64,000 nucleotides of DNA from an uncultured Chromatiaceae bacterium (GCA_937978655.1 CALJUX010000037.1:62001-126000), one strand, 5' to 3'; positions 34,044-43,532 are shown, counted from the stretch's first letter. Notes: generated from the sequence alone by a model not told the origin. Made by a program: numbers and translations.

Positions 34044-34954
34044 GCAGTAAATTTGGCAAAGTGGCCGTGATGTTCGGTGGCACCTCCGCCGAGCGTGAGG
34101 TGTCGTTAAAATCCGGCGCGGCGGTATTAAAAGCGCTGCAGGCGCAGGGTATCGATGCCCATGCCTTTGATCCAAAAGACCTGCCACTCAGTGCGCTGGA
34201 AAGCGCAGCTTTTGACCGGGTCTTTATCGTATTACATGGCCGCGGTGGTGAAGACGGCACTATGCAGGGCGCATTGCAATTGCACGGCATCCCTTACACC
34301 GGTTCTGGTGTGCTGGGCTCAGCGCTTGCCATGGATAAAATCCGCTGCAAATTTCTGTTCAGTGCCCACGGTTTACCGACAGCACCGTTTCGGGTGGCAC
34401 AAAAAGGTGAACACATTGATTACGCCGCGATGCTGGCAGCGCTCAATGGCAAAGTGATGGTCAAGCCGGCCAATGAAGGCTCCAGTATCGGCATGTCAGC
34501 GGCCACGACCGCTGCAGAGCTGGAACAGGCTTTAGCACTGGCGTTTGAATATGATGATGCAGTGTTAGTGGAGCAGTGGATCAACGGTCGCGAATTTACC
34601 GTGTCCATGCTGGACGGTCAGGCGTTGCCGGTGATTGAAATGCGCACGCCCCGGGCTTTTTATGATTACGAGGCCAAATACCAGTCGAACAGCACTGAAT
34701 ATCTGTGCCCGGCGCCTATCAGCGCTGAACAAACAGCCAGCTTGCAACAAGCGGCGATGGCAGCGTTTAAAGCGGTGGGCGCCAGTGGCTGGGGTCGCGT
34801 CGATGCGATGCTCGACAGCGACGGTCAGTTCCGCCTGCTGGAAGTCAATACAGTCCCTGGTATGACTGAAAAGTCGCTGGTACCGATGGCAGCCCGCGCC
34901 GCCGGTTACAGCTTTGAGCAGCTGGTGGCAAAAATATTAGAGCAGGCGCTATGA
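34040..34954 (+). CDS. ddlB: D-alanine--D-alanine ligase DdlB
   Basis: A 304-residue ATP-grasp ligase producing the D-Ala-D-Ala used by MurF. It contains VMFGGTSAEREVSLKSG (substrate-site Glu), LHGRGGEDGTMQGAL, VKPANEGSSIGMS, WINGREFTVSML and the metal-binding LLEVNTVPGMTEKSL. Length equals E. coli DdlB (306). Its position between murC and ftsQ identifies it as DdlB rather than DdlA. It is joined to both neighbours by ATGA overlaps. Confidence 0.98.
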   Translation: MSSKFGKVAVMFGGTSAEREVSLKSGAAVLKALQAQGIDAHAFDPKDLPLSALESAAFDRVFIVLHGRGGEDGTMQGALQLHGIPYTGSGVLGSALAMDKIRCKFLFSAHGLPTAPFRVAQKGEHIDYAAMLAALNGKVMVKPANEGSSIGMSAATTAAELEQALALAFEYDDAVLVEQWINGREFTVSMLDGQALPVIEMRTPRAFYDYEAKYQSNSTEYLCPAPISAEQTASLQQAAMAAFKAVGASGWGRVDAMLDSDGQFRLLEVNTVPGMTEKSLVPMAARAAGYSFEQLVAKILEQAL

Positions 34955-35712
34955 GTGCATTGCGTCAGAGCCAGAAGACACCTTATACGCCGGCCTTTGT
35001 CGGCGGTGTGGTGTTTTTTCTCTGCGCAGTCGCGTTAGTGATCTGGTTTGGCGTCAAAGTCGGCCATTGGGTGACGCACCAGCAGACGGCTCCGATTAAG
35101 CAAGTGAAGCTGTATGGTGATTTTGGCCATATTCAGCCCACTGCGCTGCACAGCAAACTGCAGCAGCACCTGGTTGGCAATTATTTCAAACTGGATGTCG
35201 ACGAAGTTGCCACCTTTTTACAGCAGCAACCTTGGGTGCATCAGGTGGCGGTGCGCAAACAATGGCCCGGGACGCTGGTGGTGGTCGTGACAGAACACAG
35301 CCCGGTTGCGATTTGGAACAAAGAATATTTGCTGAATAAACGCGGCGAAGTGTTCCGCGCGCCGCTGGAGCAGCTGCAGGCAGCATTGCCAAAACTGAAT
35401 GGGCCGGAAGGCGCCGAGCAGGACGCGCTCAGCATGTACGGCAAAGTACAGGCGCTGCTGGCGTTACATCAGTTTGAGGCGGCAGGTTTGTCGGTCACTG
35501 AACGCTTTGCCTGGGAAGTACAGCTCAGCAATGGCATCGCGCTGAAATTGGGTCGCGAAGATACATTAAAACGGGTACAGCGATTTATCGACCTGTACCC
35601 GGTCGTGGTGAAACATAAACCGGAAGCGATAGTACAAGTCGATTTACGGTATGACACAGGATTGGCGGTGCAGTATGCGCCTCCGGTGATAACGGAAAAG
35701 AGAAAAGCATGA
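34951..35712 (+). CDS. ftsQ: Cell division protein FtsQ
   Basis: A 253-residue bitopic divisome protein that recruits FtsB-FtsL. It has a short cytoplasmic tail, a membrane segment at about residues 15-38, a POTRA domain (about 47-118, with IKQVKLYGDFGHIQPTAL and VATFLQQQPWVHQVAVRKQW) and the FtsQ beta domain ending near residue 240 with IVQVDLRYDTGLAVQY. It overlaps ddlB and ftsA by ATGA. Confidence 0.97.
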   Translation: MSALRQSQKTPYTPAFVGGVVFFLCAVALVIWFGVKVGHWVTHQQTAPIKQVKLYGDFGHIQPTALHSKLQQHLVGNYFKLDVDEVATFLQQQPWVHQVAVRKQWPGTLVVVVTEHSPVAIWNKEYLLNKRGEVFRAPLEQLQAALPKLNGPEGAEQDALSMYGKVQALLALHQFEAAGLSVTERFAWEVQLSNGIALKLGREDTLKRVQRFIDLYPVVVKHKPEAIVQVDLRYDTGLAVQYAPPVITEKRKA

Positions 35713-36944
35713 CCAAGTCGTTAGATCGGGATCTGATTGTTGGTTTAGATATCGGCACTTCGCAAATTAAAGCCGTGGTCGGTGAGATCACCGCAGATAA
35801 CCAGCTCGCCATTGTCGGTGTCGGGACCCATATTGCCCGTGGTATGGATAAAGGCGGTGTCAACGATCTGAATCTGGTGGTGCAGTCGGTGCAACGTGCC
35901 ATTGATGAAGCCGAACTGATGGCGGATTGCCGCGTGTCATCGGTGTATTTAGGCATTACCGGCAAACATATCCGTTGCCAGAATGAAAGTGGCATGGTGC
36001 CGATTAACGACACTGAAGTCACCGCTGAAGATGTGGCCAACGTGATCCATGCCGCCAAATCTGTGCCGATTTCGGCCGAACGTCGGTTGCTGCACGTGTT
36101 GCCGCAGGAGTTTTCCGTCGACATGCAAGAAGGCATCAAAAGCCCGATTGGCATGTCCGGCGTGCGGATGGAAGCCAAAGCGCACATCATCACCTGTGCC
36201 AATGACATGGCAAAGAATATCGAAAAATGTGTTGAACGCTGCAGTTTGCATGTTGATCAGCTGATATTCAGCTCGCTGGCGTCAAGCTTCGCCATCCTGA
36301 CCGAAGACGAAAAAGAACTGGGTGTCTGTGTGGTCGATATGGGCGGCGGCACTATCGACATTTCGATTTACACCAACGGCGCGTTACGTCACACCGCTGT
36401 GATCCCGGTGGCCGGCAATCAGGTCACCAGTGACATCGCCAAAATTTTCCGCACGCCGATTGGCCATGCTGAAGATATTAAAATTCAGTATGCCTGTGCG
36501 CTGCGCAGCATGGTGGGCAAAGAAGAAAGTATTGAAGTGCCAAGCGTAGGCGGTCGTCCCGCCCGCAGCATGTCACGCCATACGCTGGCCGAAGTGGTCG
36601 AGCCGCGTTATCAGGAATTGTTTGAGCTGGTGGTGGAAGAAATTCGCGCCAGTGGTCTGGAAGAGCAAATCGCCGCAGGCGTGGTGCTGACCGGCGGTAC
36701 CGCCAAAATGGAAGGGGCCGTTGAGTTTGCCGAAGATATTTTCCAGATGCCGGTGCGGCTGGGCTACCCGGCCAATATCACCGGTTTAACCGAGTATGTG
36801 AACGACCCGGCTTATGCCAGTGTGGTCGGTCTGTTATTGTATGGCAAAGATGCACGTGCCCAGCAGAAAAAAGCAGTGGCGGCACGGGAGTCGGTGGGCG
36901 GTTTTGTCAAGAAACTGACCAGCTGGTTTAAAGGCGAGTTTTGA
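35709..36944 (+). CDS. ftsA: Cell division protein FtsA
   Basis: A 411-residue actin-like ATPase that anchors FtsZ to the membrane. It starts with the phosphate-1 loop VGLDIGTSQIKAVVGEI, followed by the FtsA-specific 1C subdomain. VVDMGGGTIDISIY is phosphate-2, and VVLTGGTAKMEGAVEFAEDI is the adenosine motif. The C terminus carries the amphipathic membrane-targeting helix VGGFVKKLTSWFKGEF. It is coupled to ftsQ by ATGA; ftsZ starts 25 bases later behind its own GGAGAG ribosome site. Confidence 0.98.
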   Translation: MTKSLDRDLIVGLDIGTSQIKAVVGEITADNQLAIVGVGTHIARGMDKGGVNDLNLVVQSVQRAIDEAELMADCRVSSVYLGITGKHIRCQNESGMVPINDTEVTAEDVANVIHAAKSVPISAERRLLHVLPQEFSVDMQEGIKSPIGMSGVRMEAKAHIITCANDMAKNIEKCVERCSLHVDQLIFSSLASSFAILTEDEKELGVCVVDMGGGTIDISIYTNGALRHTAVIPVAGNQVTSDIAKIFRTPIGHAEDIKIQYACALRSMVGKEESIEVPSVGGRPARSMSRHTLAEVVEPRYQELFELVVEEIRASGLEEQIAAGVVLTGGTAKMEGAVEFAEDIFQMPVRLGYPANITGLTEYVNDPAYASVVGLLLYGKDARAQQKKAVAARESVGGFVKKLTSWFKGEF

Positions 36945-36969
36945 GTAAGCGTAAAACGGAGAGAGCAAC

Positions 36970-38184
36970 ATGTTTGAGTTAATGGAAAACCACAGCGAAG
37001 AAGCTGTCATCAAAGTGGTTGGCGTCGGTGGCGGTGGCGGTAACGCTGTCGAATACATGGTCGCCAGCAACATTGAAGGGGTGGAATTTATTGCCGCCAA
37101 TACCGATGCGCAGGCGTTGCGCAATTCATCGGCTAACGTCACGTTGCAGCTGGGTGCCAATGTCACCAAAGGATTAGGCGCCGGCGCCAATCCTGATGTG
37201 GGTCGCCGTTCTGCCGAAGAAGACCGCGACACCATCAAAAAGACCATCATGGGCGCCGATATGGTATTTATCGCTGCCGGCATGGGCGGTGGTACCGGTA
37301 CTGGCGCGGCGCCAATTGTGGCGCAGGTTGCCAAAGAGCTGGGTATTCTGACTGTTGCTGTCGTCACCAAGCCATTCCCGTTTGAAGGCAAAAAACGCTC
37401 AAGCTACGCCGATGAAGGTATCAACGAACTGGCAAAACACGTCGATTCTTTGATCACCATTCCAAACGACAAGTTATTAAAAGTATTAGGTAAAGGCACC
37501 AGCCTGCTGGACGCGTTTAAAGCGGCCAACAACGTGCTGCTGGGCGCGGTGCAAGGTATTGCAGAACTCATTACCCGTCCTGGTCTGATTAACGTCGACT
37601 TCGCCGACGTGCGCACTGTGATGTCTGAAATGGGCACTGCGATGATGGGGACTGGCCGCGCTACTGGCCCGGACCGCGCTGAAGAAGCGGCTGAACAAGC
37701 GATCTCCAGCCCGCTGCTGGAAGACATCGATTTATCCGGCGCCAAAGGCATTCTGGTTAACATTACTGCCGGTTTAGACCTGACGATTGAAGAGTTTGAA
37801 ATTGTCGGTAACGCGGTCAAAGCCTTTGCATCAGAAAACGCCACTGTGGTGGTTGGTGCGGTTATTGACCCGGAAATGTCTGACGAGCTGCGCGTGACTG
37901 TCGTTGCAACTGGTATTGGTGCAGAGCGCCGGCCGGACATCAGCCTGGTGCACGGTCATCACCGCGCCGAACCGGTGCGTGGCAGCTACAACAGCGGCTC
38001 AGCGGCAGTTTATGGTCATGCCGGTAATGTGTATGGTCATGCTGGAAATACGGCCCGTGAAATGCGCGAAGTGCAGCCTGCGATGGCCGCCGTCGAAGCG
38101 CCACAAAACAAGCCGCAGGCCGATAACAAAGCCAATATTGATATTTTTGATATCCCGGCGTTTTTGCGCAAGCAAGCCGATTAA
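36970..38184 (+). CDS. ftsZ: Cell division GTPase FtsZ
   Basis: A 404-residue tubulin homologue forming the Z ring. It has a short N-terminal tail, then VVGVGGGGGNAVEYMV, the tubulin signature GGGTGTGAAPIVA, and the T7 loop region around NVDFADVRTVM. The variable linker (about 320-388) and a conserved C-terminal peptide IDIFDIPAFLRKQAD, which binds FtsA and ZipA, complete it. The linker holds a 7-residue tandem duplication VYGHAGN-VYGHAGN (residues 347-360). It is the last gene of the dcw core, and no clear terminator follows before the lpxC promoter. Confidence 0.99.
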   Translation: MFELMENHSEEAVIKVVGVGGGGGNAVEYMVASNIEGVEFIAANTDAQALRNSSANVTLQLGANVTKGLGAGANPDVGRRSAEEDRDTIKKTIMGADMVFIAAGMGGGTGTGAAPIVAQVAKELGILTVAVVTKPFPFEGKKRSSYADEGINELAKHVDSLITIPNDKLLKVLGKGTSLLDAFKAANNVLLGAVQGIAELITRPGLINVDFADVRTVMSEMGTAMMGTGRATGPDRAEEAAEQAISSPLLEDIDLSGAKGILVNITAGLDLTIEEFEIVGNAVKAFASENATVVVGAVIDPEMSDELRVTVVATGIGAERRPDISLVHGHHRAEPVRGSYNSGSAAVYGHAGNVYGHAGNTAREMREVQPAMAAVEAPQNKPQADNKANIDIFDIPAFLRKQAD

Positions 38185-38253
38185 TCGAAAAAATCGCTGG
38201 ATTTAAGCTGAAACTTTCAGTCATAAAGCCAGTCTGAAGTCGGACCTGTAGCA

Positions 38254-38282
38254 TTGGCATTGTTGTTAACATATGCTATGCT
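38254..38282 (+). promoter_or_regulatory. lpxC promoter
   Basis: TTGGCA at 38254-38259 and TATGCT at 38277-38282 with a 17-base spacer. A second overlapping TATGCT at 38272 makes the sequence TATGCTATGCT. It gives a leader of roughly 38 bases before lpxC and lets lpxC be made apart from ftsZ. Confidence 0.55.
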
Positions 38283-38326
38283 GCGCCGCCGTTTGGGATT
38301 GTTCAGTTTTTGAACAGGAAAAAATG

Positions 38327-39238
38327 ATGATTAAACAACGTACTATCACGAAGACCATCAGCTCCATCGGAGTGGGTTTACACAAAGGCGAAAAGGTTAC
38401 GCTTACTCTCCGGCCTGCGCCCGACAACACAGGTATTGTGTTCCGTCGTGTTGACCTCAACCCGGTTGTCGACTTTAAAGTCGCGCCAGAACTGGTGGGT
38501 GACACAGTGATGTGTACCTGTCTGATTAATCCTCAGGGCGTCCGGTTATCTACTACTGAACACCTGATGGCGGCGGTCGCCGGCCTTGGGATTGACAACC
38601 TGATTGTCGAAGTCGATTCCGCCGAAATTCCAATCATGGACGGCAGCGCCAATCCATTTGTTTATTTGTTACTTGAAGCCGGTGTCTCCGAGCAGAAACT
38701 GGCGAAAAAATTCATCCGCATCAAAAAAGCAGTGCGGGTCGAAGACGGTGACAAATGGGCTGAATTTAAGCCGCATCACGGTTTCCGCATTGATTTTGCC
38801 ATCGATTTTGACCATCCGGTCATTGCCGAGACTCGTCAGCACATGAAAGTCGATTTCTCTGCTGCCGGTTTTATCAAAGACATCAGCCGCGCCCGTACTT
38901 TTGGTTTCCTGCAGGATATTGAATATCTGCGTGCCAATAATCTGGCATTAGGCGGCAGTTTTGATAATGCGGTGGTGCTCGATGAGTTCCGCGTGTTGAA
39001 CCAGGATGGCCTGCGCTACGACGACGAATTTATCAAACACAAAATTCTTGATGCCATCGGCGATTTATACATGGCCGGTTATAGCATCCTCGGCGAATTC
39101 AAGGCTTATAAAACCGGTCATGCACTGAATAATCAGCTGTTGTGTGCCGTGCTTGCCAACCAGGAAAACTGGGAGTTTGTCACGTTCGACAAACCAGCGC
39201 AGCTGCCAATCTCGTATCTGGCACCGCAACTGGTCTGA
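38327..39238 (+). CDS. lpxC: UDP-3-O-acyl-GlcNAc deacetylase LpxC
   Basis: A 303-residue zinc deacetylase, the first committed step of lipid A synthesis. The start at 38327 yields MIKQRTITK, matching E. coli LpxC (MIKQRTL; 305 residues); the frame extends upstream to 38273 but that part overlaps the promoter. Motifs: STTEHLMAAVAGLGIDN with a zinc His, MDGSANPFVYLL, FGFLQDIEYLRANNLALGGS, and KHKILDAIGDLYMAGY with the second zinc His and Asp. A strong terminator follows. Confidence 0.98.
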   Translation: MIKQRTITKTISSIGVGLHKGEKVTLTLRPAPDNTGIVFRRVDLNPVVDFKVAPELVGDTVMCTCLINPQGVRLSTTEHLMAAVAGLGIDNLIVEVDSAEIPIMDGSANPFVYLLLEAGVSEQKLAKKFIRIKKAVRVEDGDKWAEFKPHHGFRIDFAIDFDHPVIAETRQHMKVDFSAAGFIKDISRARTFGFLQDIEYLRANNLALGGSFDNAVVLDEFRVLNQDGLRYDDEFIKHKILDAIGDLYMAGYSILGEFKAYKTGHALNNQLLCAVLANQENWEFVTFDKPAQLPISYLAPQLV

Positions 39239-39253
39239 TTTAATCTGTTGCGT

Positions 39254-39281
39254 AAAAGGTGGCAATGGCCACCTTTTTTTT
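39254..39281 (+). terminator. lpxC terminator
   Basis: GGTGGC (39258-39263) pairs with GCCACC (39268-39273) with flanking A and T runs (eight T). It is the first strong intrinsic terminator downstream of mraZ. Confidence 0.93.
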
Positions 39282-39321
39282 ATGCTGCGGCTGGCCGTTT
39301 GCTCCGGCAGGGGCTGCGGGA

Positions 39322-39795
39322 TTATGTTTTCCCGCGGGCCGCCAATGCCGCCAGTTTTCTCAGTTTTGCTGCCAGAACCGGATCGGCATTTTCTGCACTT
39401 GCCAGCAAATAGTTTGCTGCTTGTTCGCTGATTTGGCGGGCGGGCGGTATCGTCGCCTCATCTGGTGCGGCAGTCTGATAACGTAAATCCAGGTTTGGAT
39501 TGACTTCAATATCAATACCCATACATTCGGGCAGGACATTCTGGCGGAATTTCGTTAGAATATCGCCGTTTTGCATTTTGAGGCGCATCGCCCAGCTCGC
39601 AGAGCTGCACATAATTTGTACCCGGCCGGCCTGAACCCGGTTCACCTTACAGAAAGTCAGCTTTTCCAGTTGCAGAATCTGCATTAATTCGGTATTAAGG
39701 TGTCGCACTATATCTGCTTGCTGTTGCCCCTGATACACAGGGTTTTGTTGCAACAGCGTCATCAGGTCGACCGGTTTGCGCGAATAGCGGGCCAT
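39322..39795 (-). CDS. dciA: DUF721 protein, DciA-type helicase loader
   Basis: A 157-residue protein with a DUF721 domain (about residues 15-110, with LNTELMQILQLEKLTFCKVN and VQIMCSSASWAMRLKMQNGD), the KH-like fold of DciA, which loads the replicative helicase DnaB in most bacteria that lack DnaC. The C-terminal part is variable and rich in Ala. It lies divergent from the M23 peptidase with only 26 bases between, between lpxC and secA, a common location of DUF721 genes in gammaproteobacteria. Assignment to the family is firm; the helicase-loading role is taken from the family. Confidence 0.88.
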   Translation of the reverse strand: MARYSRKPVDLMTLLQQNPVYQGQQQADIVRHLNTELMQILQLEKLTFCKVNRVQAGRVQIMCSSASWAMRLKMQNGDILTKFRQNVLPECMGIDIEVNPNLDLRYQTAAPDEATIPPARQISEQAANYLLASAENADPVLAAKLRKLAALAARGKT

Positions 39796-39821
39796 AACAA
39801 AAACACAGAAACTGAGGTCCC

Positions 39822-40778
39822 ATGAGTCTAACAGTTTTTCCGGACGACCGACATCATCGCGGCCGTTTTGGAACCACCGCCAGTCAGCGGCTGGTCAGTG
39901 CGGCGTTGTTGTTTTGCATTGCCGTCGGCGCCGGTGTGGCGCTTGGCCGGATCTGGACAGATCCGGCAACATATCCACTGAGCCCATTGCCGGGCGCGTC
40001 TGCTGAAACTGCAGAATTGATTGCCATCAGGCAACAGGCAGAACATCAGATCGCGGCTTTAACGGCAAAAGTTGCCTCGTTACAGGCACAGGTCAACCGG
40101 CTCAATATGGTCGGCGAACGATTGATTGATGCGGCTGATTTACCTTCCGAGCAATTTAACCTTCGCCAGCCACCGCCAATGGGCGGTCCAGCGCAAACCA
40201 GCAGTGAACAGAGTTTGTTTGAGATTTCTGACATGCTGCAACGCATGTCACAGCTCGAACAGGATTTGGTCTATGAACAATCGCGCTTCAGTCTGCTTGA
40301 ATCTCTGGATCTGAATCACCATATCGGTTTGAACAGTCAGCTATCTGGCAGGCCGGTACAAGCTGGTTATTTATCATCAGCCTTTGGTGTGCGCACCGAC
40401 CCCTTTACCGGCGAACCGGCGATCCATCAGGGCGTAGATTTTGCCGGTGAAGAAGGCAGCGCTGTGGTGGCTACCGCCGGTGGGGTCGTGACCTGGGCTG
40501 GTGAGCGCTTTGGTTATGGCCGCATGGTGGAAGTTGAGCATGCTGGTGGCTATCGCACCAGGTATGCCCATGCGAAAGCGGTGAATGTCCAAATTGGACA
40601 GCTGGTCGAAAAAGGCCAGCAGGTTGCCGTGCTTGGCAACACCGGGCGCTCGACCGGCCCGCATGTACATTACGAAGTGCTGAAAAACGGCAAACAAATT
40701 AACCCGCAGGCTTTTATCGGCCCGCATCAAAACAGATTTTATGGCTCTGCCAGGACCGCACTGCGGTCTCAACATTAA
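39822..40778 (+). CDS. M23 family (LytM) metallopeptidase
   Basis: A 318-residue inner-membrane-anchored peptidoglycan endopeptidase-type protein. It has a membrane segment at about residues 24-44, a periplasmic coiled coil (about 65-105) and a C-terminal LytM domain (about 180-305). The zinc motifs HQGVDF and TGPHVHYEV are intact, so it could be catalytically active, unlike EnvC or NlpD. It sits 18 bases before secA, where E. coli has secM, and should be transcribed with secA. The ribosome site is GAGG at 39811-39814. Its promoter probably lies within dciA. Confidence 0.88.
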   Translation: MSLTVFPDDRHHRGRFGTTASQRLVSAALLFCIAVGAGVALGRIWTDPATYPLSPLPGASAETAELIAIRQQAEHQIAALTAKVASLQAQVNRLNMVGERLIDAADLPSEQFNLRQPPPMGGPAQTSSEQSLFEISDMLQRMSQLEQDLVYEQSRFSLLESLDLNHHIGLNSQLSGRPVQAGYLSSAFGVRTDPFTGEPAIHQGVDFAGEEGSAVVATAGGVVTWAGERFGYGRMVEVEHAGGYRTRYAHAKAVNVQIGQLVEKGQQVAVLGNTGRSTGPHVHYEVLKNGKQINPQAFIGPHQNRFYGSARTALRSQH

Positions 40779-40796
40779 AATAGTGGTACCAGGACA

Positions 40797-43508
40797 ATGT
40801 TAGGAAAGCTTTTTACCAAATTAATTGGTAGCCGGAACGATCGTTATCTGAAAAAACTGCGCAAAACGGTTGAACAGATCAATGCAATGGAAAGCCAGTT
40901 TGCCGCATTGTCGGATGCCGAGCTGCAACAAAAAACCGCTGAATTTAAACAGCGTTTTGCAGAGGGTACCTCGCTTGATGATTTGTTACCTGAAGCATTT
41001 GCCACAGTCCGTGAAGCCAGCAAACGGATTTTTGGCATGCGTCATTTTGACGTACAGCTGATAGGTGGCATGGTATTGCACCAGGGCAAAATTTCCGAAA
41101 TGCGCACCGGTGAAGGTAAAACCCTGACCGCGACGCTGCCAGCCTACCTCAATGCCTTAAGCGGCCGTGCAGTGCATGTCATTACAGTCAACGACTACCT
41201 GGCCAAACGTGATGCGGCCACCAACGAACCGCTGTTTAATTTCCTTGGGCTGACAGTCGGCGTCAACGTGCCGGGCATGCAACACCTGGAAAAACAGCAG
41301 GCGTACAATGCCGATATCACTTACGGCACTAACAACGAATTCGGTTTTGATTACCTGCGCGACAATATGGCATTCAGTATGCCGGATCGGGTACAACGCG
41401 ATCTGGCTTTTGCCATTATCGACGAAGTCGATTCGATCCTGATTGATGAAGCCCGTACCCCGCTGATCATTTCAGGTCAGGCCGAAGACAGCTCAGAGCT
41501 GTACCGTCAAATCGACATCGTGGTCCCGATGCTGCAGCGTCAGGACAAAGAAGACGAAGAAGGTGAAATGGGCGATGGCCATTACACTATTGATGAAAAA
41601 GCCAAACAAATTTATCTGACCGAACGTGGCCAGATCCGCGTCGAAGAAATTTTGGTAGAACGGGGCCTGATGCAACCAGGCGACTCGTTATATTCCGCCA
41701 GTAATATCACGCTGTTACATCATGTGTATGCCGGGCTGCGCGCGCACAATCTGTTCAAGAAAGACGTGGATTATGTGATCAAAGATGACCAGATCGTCAT
41801 CGTTGATGAACATACCGGCCGTACCATGGAAGGCCGCCGCTGGTCTGAAGGTCTGCACCAGGCGATTGAAGCCAAAGAAGGCGTGCGCATTCAAAACGAA
41901 AACCAGACGCTGGCGTCTATCACCTTCCAGAACTATTTCCGCCTGTATGACAAGCTGGCCGGCATGACCGGGACCGCAGATACTGAAGCCTTTGAATTCC
42001 AGACGATTTATGGTCTGGAAACAATAGTTGTGCCGACCAACAGAGCGATGATCCGTAAAGACATGCCGGATCTGGTGTATCTGACGGCGGAAGAAAAGTA
42101 TCAGGCGATTATCAAAGACATTGAAGAAACCCGTGCGCTGCAGCGGCCAATTCTGGTTGGTACTGCATCGATCGAAAGCTCGGAGTATCTGTCGTCGTTA
42201 TTGCACAAAGCCAAAATCCCGCATCAGGTATTAAACGCCAAGTTCCACGCCAACGAAGCGCAGATTATCGCGGAAGCCGGCCGTCCGGGCACCGTCACTA
42301 TCGCCACTAACATGGCCGGTCGTGGTACCGACATCGTGTTAGGCGGTAACTGGCAGTCGGATGTGGCTAAACTCGACAGTCCAAGCGACGAACAGGTTGC
42401 GGCATTAAAGGCCGAGTGGCAACAACGCCATGATGCGGTTATTGCGTCGGGTGGTTTACATATTATCGGTACTGAACGCCATGAATCCCGTCGTATCGAC
42501 AACCAGCTGCGTGGTCGTGCCGGTCGGCAAGGTGATGCGGGTTCCAGCCGGTTCTATCTGGCACTGGATGATGCATTAATGCGTATTTTTGCCTCAGACC
42601 GGATGGCGGGCATGATGCGCAAGCTGGGGATGGAACCTGGCGAAGCGATTGAACATCCGCTGGTCAGCCGCGCGATTGAAAATGCGCAGCGCAAAGTGGA
42701 AGCCCGTAACTTCGATATCCGTAAGCAATTGCTGGAATTTGACGACGTTGCCAATGACCAGCGTAAAGTTGTGTACGAACAGCGCAATGAATTACTGGCC
42801 GCAGATGACATCACTGAAACTATCGCTGCAGTGCGTCAGGACGTGGTGGAATCGGTGATCAATCAATATATCCCGCCACAGTCACTGGACGAAATGTGGG
42901 ATATTCCAGGCCTGGAAGCGCGCTTCCGCAAAGATTTTGCCATTGATATGCCAATCGCCAAATGGCTGGCAGACGACAATAAACTGTTTGAAGAAAAGCT
43001 GCGCGAGCGCATTCAGGATGTGGTCGAAAAAACCTATCAGCTCAAAGAAGAAATGGTCGGGGCACCGGTGCTGCGCCAGTTCGAAAAAGCCGTGATGCTG
43101 CAAAACCTGGACACCCACTGGAAAGAGCATCTGGCGGCGATGGACCACCTGCGTCAGGGCATCAACCTGCGCGGTTATGCACAGAAGAACCCGAAACAGG
43201 AATACAAACGTGAGGCGTTTGAACTGTTCTCCAGCATGCTGGATGCACTGAAACTGGATGTGATTGGTGTGTTAAGCCGGGTGCAGATCCGTGCACCGGA
43301 AGATGTGGACGCTGTAGAAGAGCAACGCCGCAAAGCGGAACCGGCACAGGTGCAATATCAGCATGAAGAAGCTGAGCACGTTGGCGGTGAGGTGCCGGCG
43401 GTGCCTGCTGGCCCGGTTTACCGTGAGCAGGACAAGATCGGCCGCAACGACCCTTGCCCTTGTGGTTCCGGCAAAAAATACAAACAGTGTCATGGCAAGC
43501 TGAGCTGA
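40797..43508 (+). CDS. secA: Preprotein translocase ATPase SecA
   Basis: A 903-residue motor ATPase that pushes preproteins through SecYEG. Walker A reads MRTGEGKTLTATL, the DEAD-like Walker B is FAIIDEVDSILIDEA, and VGTASIESSEYLS and TNMAGRGTDIVLGG belong to the second nucleotide-binding domain. The preprotein cross-linking, scaffold and wing domains follow in order. The extreme C terminus has the zinc/SecB-binding motif CPCGSGKKYKQCHG. Length matches E. coli (901). No secM arrest peptide gene precedes it. Confidence 0.99.
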   Translation: MLGKLFTKLIGSRNDRYLKKLRKTVEQINAMESQFAALSDAELQQKTAEFKQRFAEGTSLDDLLPEAFATVREASKRIFGMRHFDVQLIGGMVLHQGKISEMRTGEGKTLTATLPAYLNALSGRAVHVITVNDYLAKRDAATNEPLFNFLGLTVGVNVPGMQHLEKQQAYNADITYGTNNEFGFDYLRDNMAFSMPDRVQRDLAFAIIDEVDSILIDEARTPLIISGQAEDSSELYRQIDIVVPMLQRQDKEDEEGEMGDGHYTIDEKAKQIYLTERGQIRVEEILVERGLMQPGDSLYSASNITLLHHVYAGLRAHNLFKKDVDYVIKDDQIVIVDEHTGRTMEGRRWSEGLHQAIEAKEGVRIQNENQTLASITFQNYFRLYDKLAGMTGTADTEAFEFQTIYGLETIVVPTNRAMIRKDMPDLVYLTAEEKYQAIIKDIEETRALQRPILVGTASIESSEYLSSLLHKAKIPHQVLNAKFHANEAQIIAEAGRPGTVTIATNMAGRGTDIVLGGNWQSDVAKLDSPSDEQVAALKAEWQQRHDAVIASGGLHIIGTERHESRRIDNQLRGRAGRQGDAGSSRFYLALDDALMRIFASDRMAGMMRKLGMEPGEAIEHPLVSRAIENAQRKVEARNFDIRKQLLEFDDVANDQRKVVYEQRNELLAADDITETIAAVRQDVVESVINQYIPPQSLDEMWDIPGLEARFRKDFAIDMPIAKWLADDNKLFEEKLRERIQDVVEKTYQLKEEMVGAPVLRQFEKAVMLQNLDTHWKEHLAAMDHLRQGINLRGYAQKNPKQEYKREAFELFSSMLDALKLDVIGVLSRVQIRAPEDVDAVEEQRRKAEPAQVQYQHEEAEHVGGEVPAVPAGPVYREQDKIGRNDPCPCGSGKKYKQCHGKLS

Positions 43509-43532
43509 CCGTACCTGTGACAACCTGATCAT

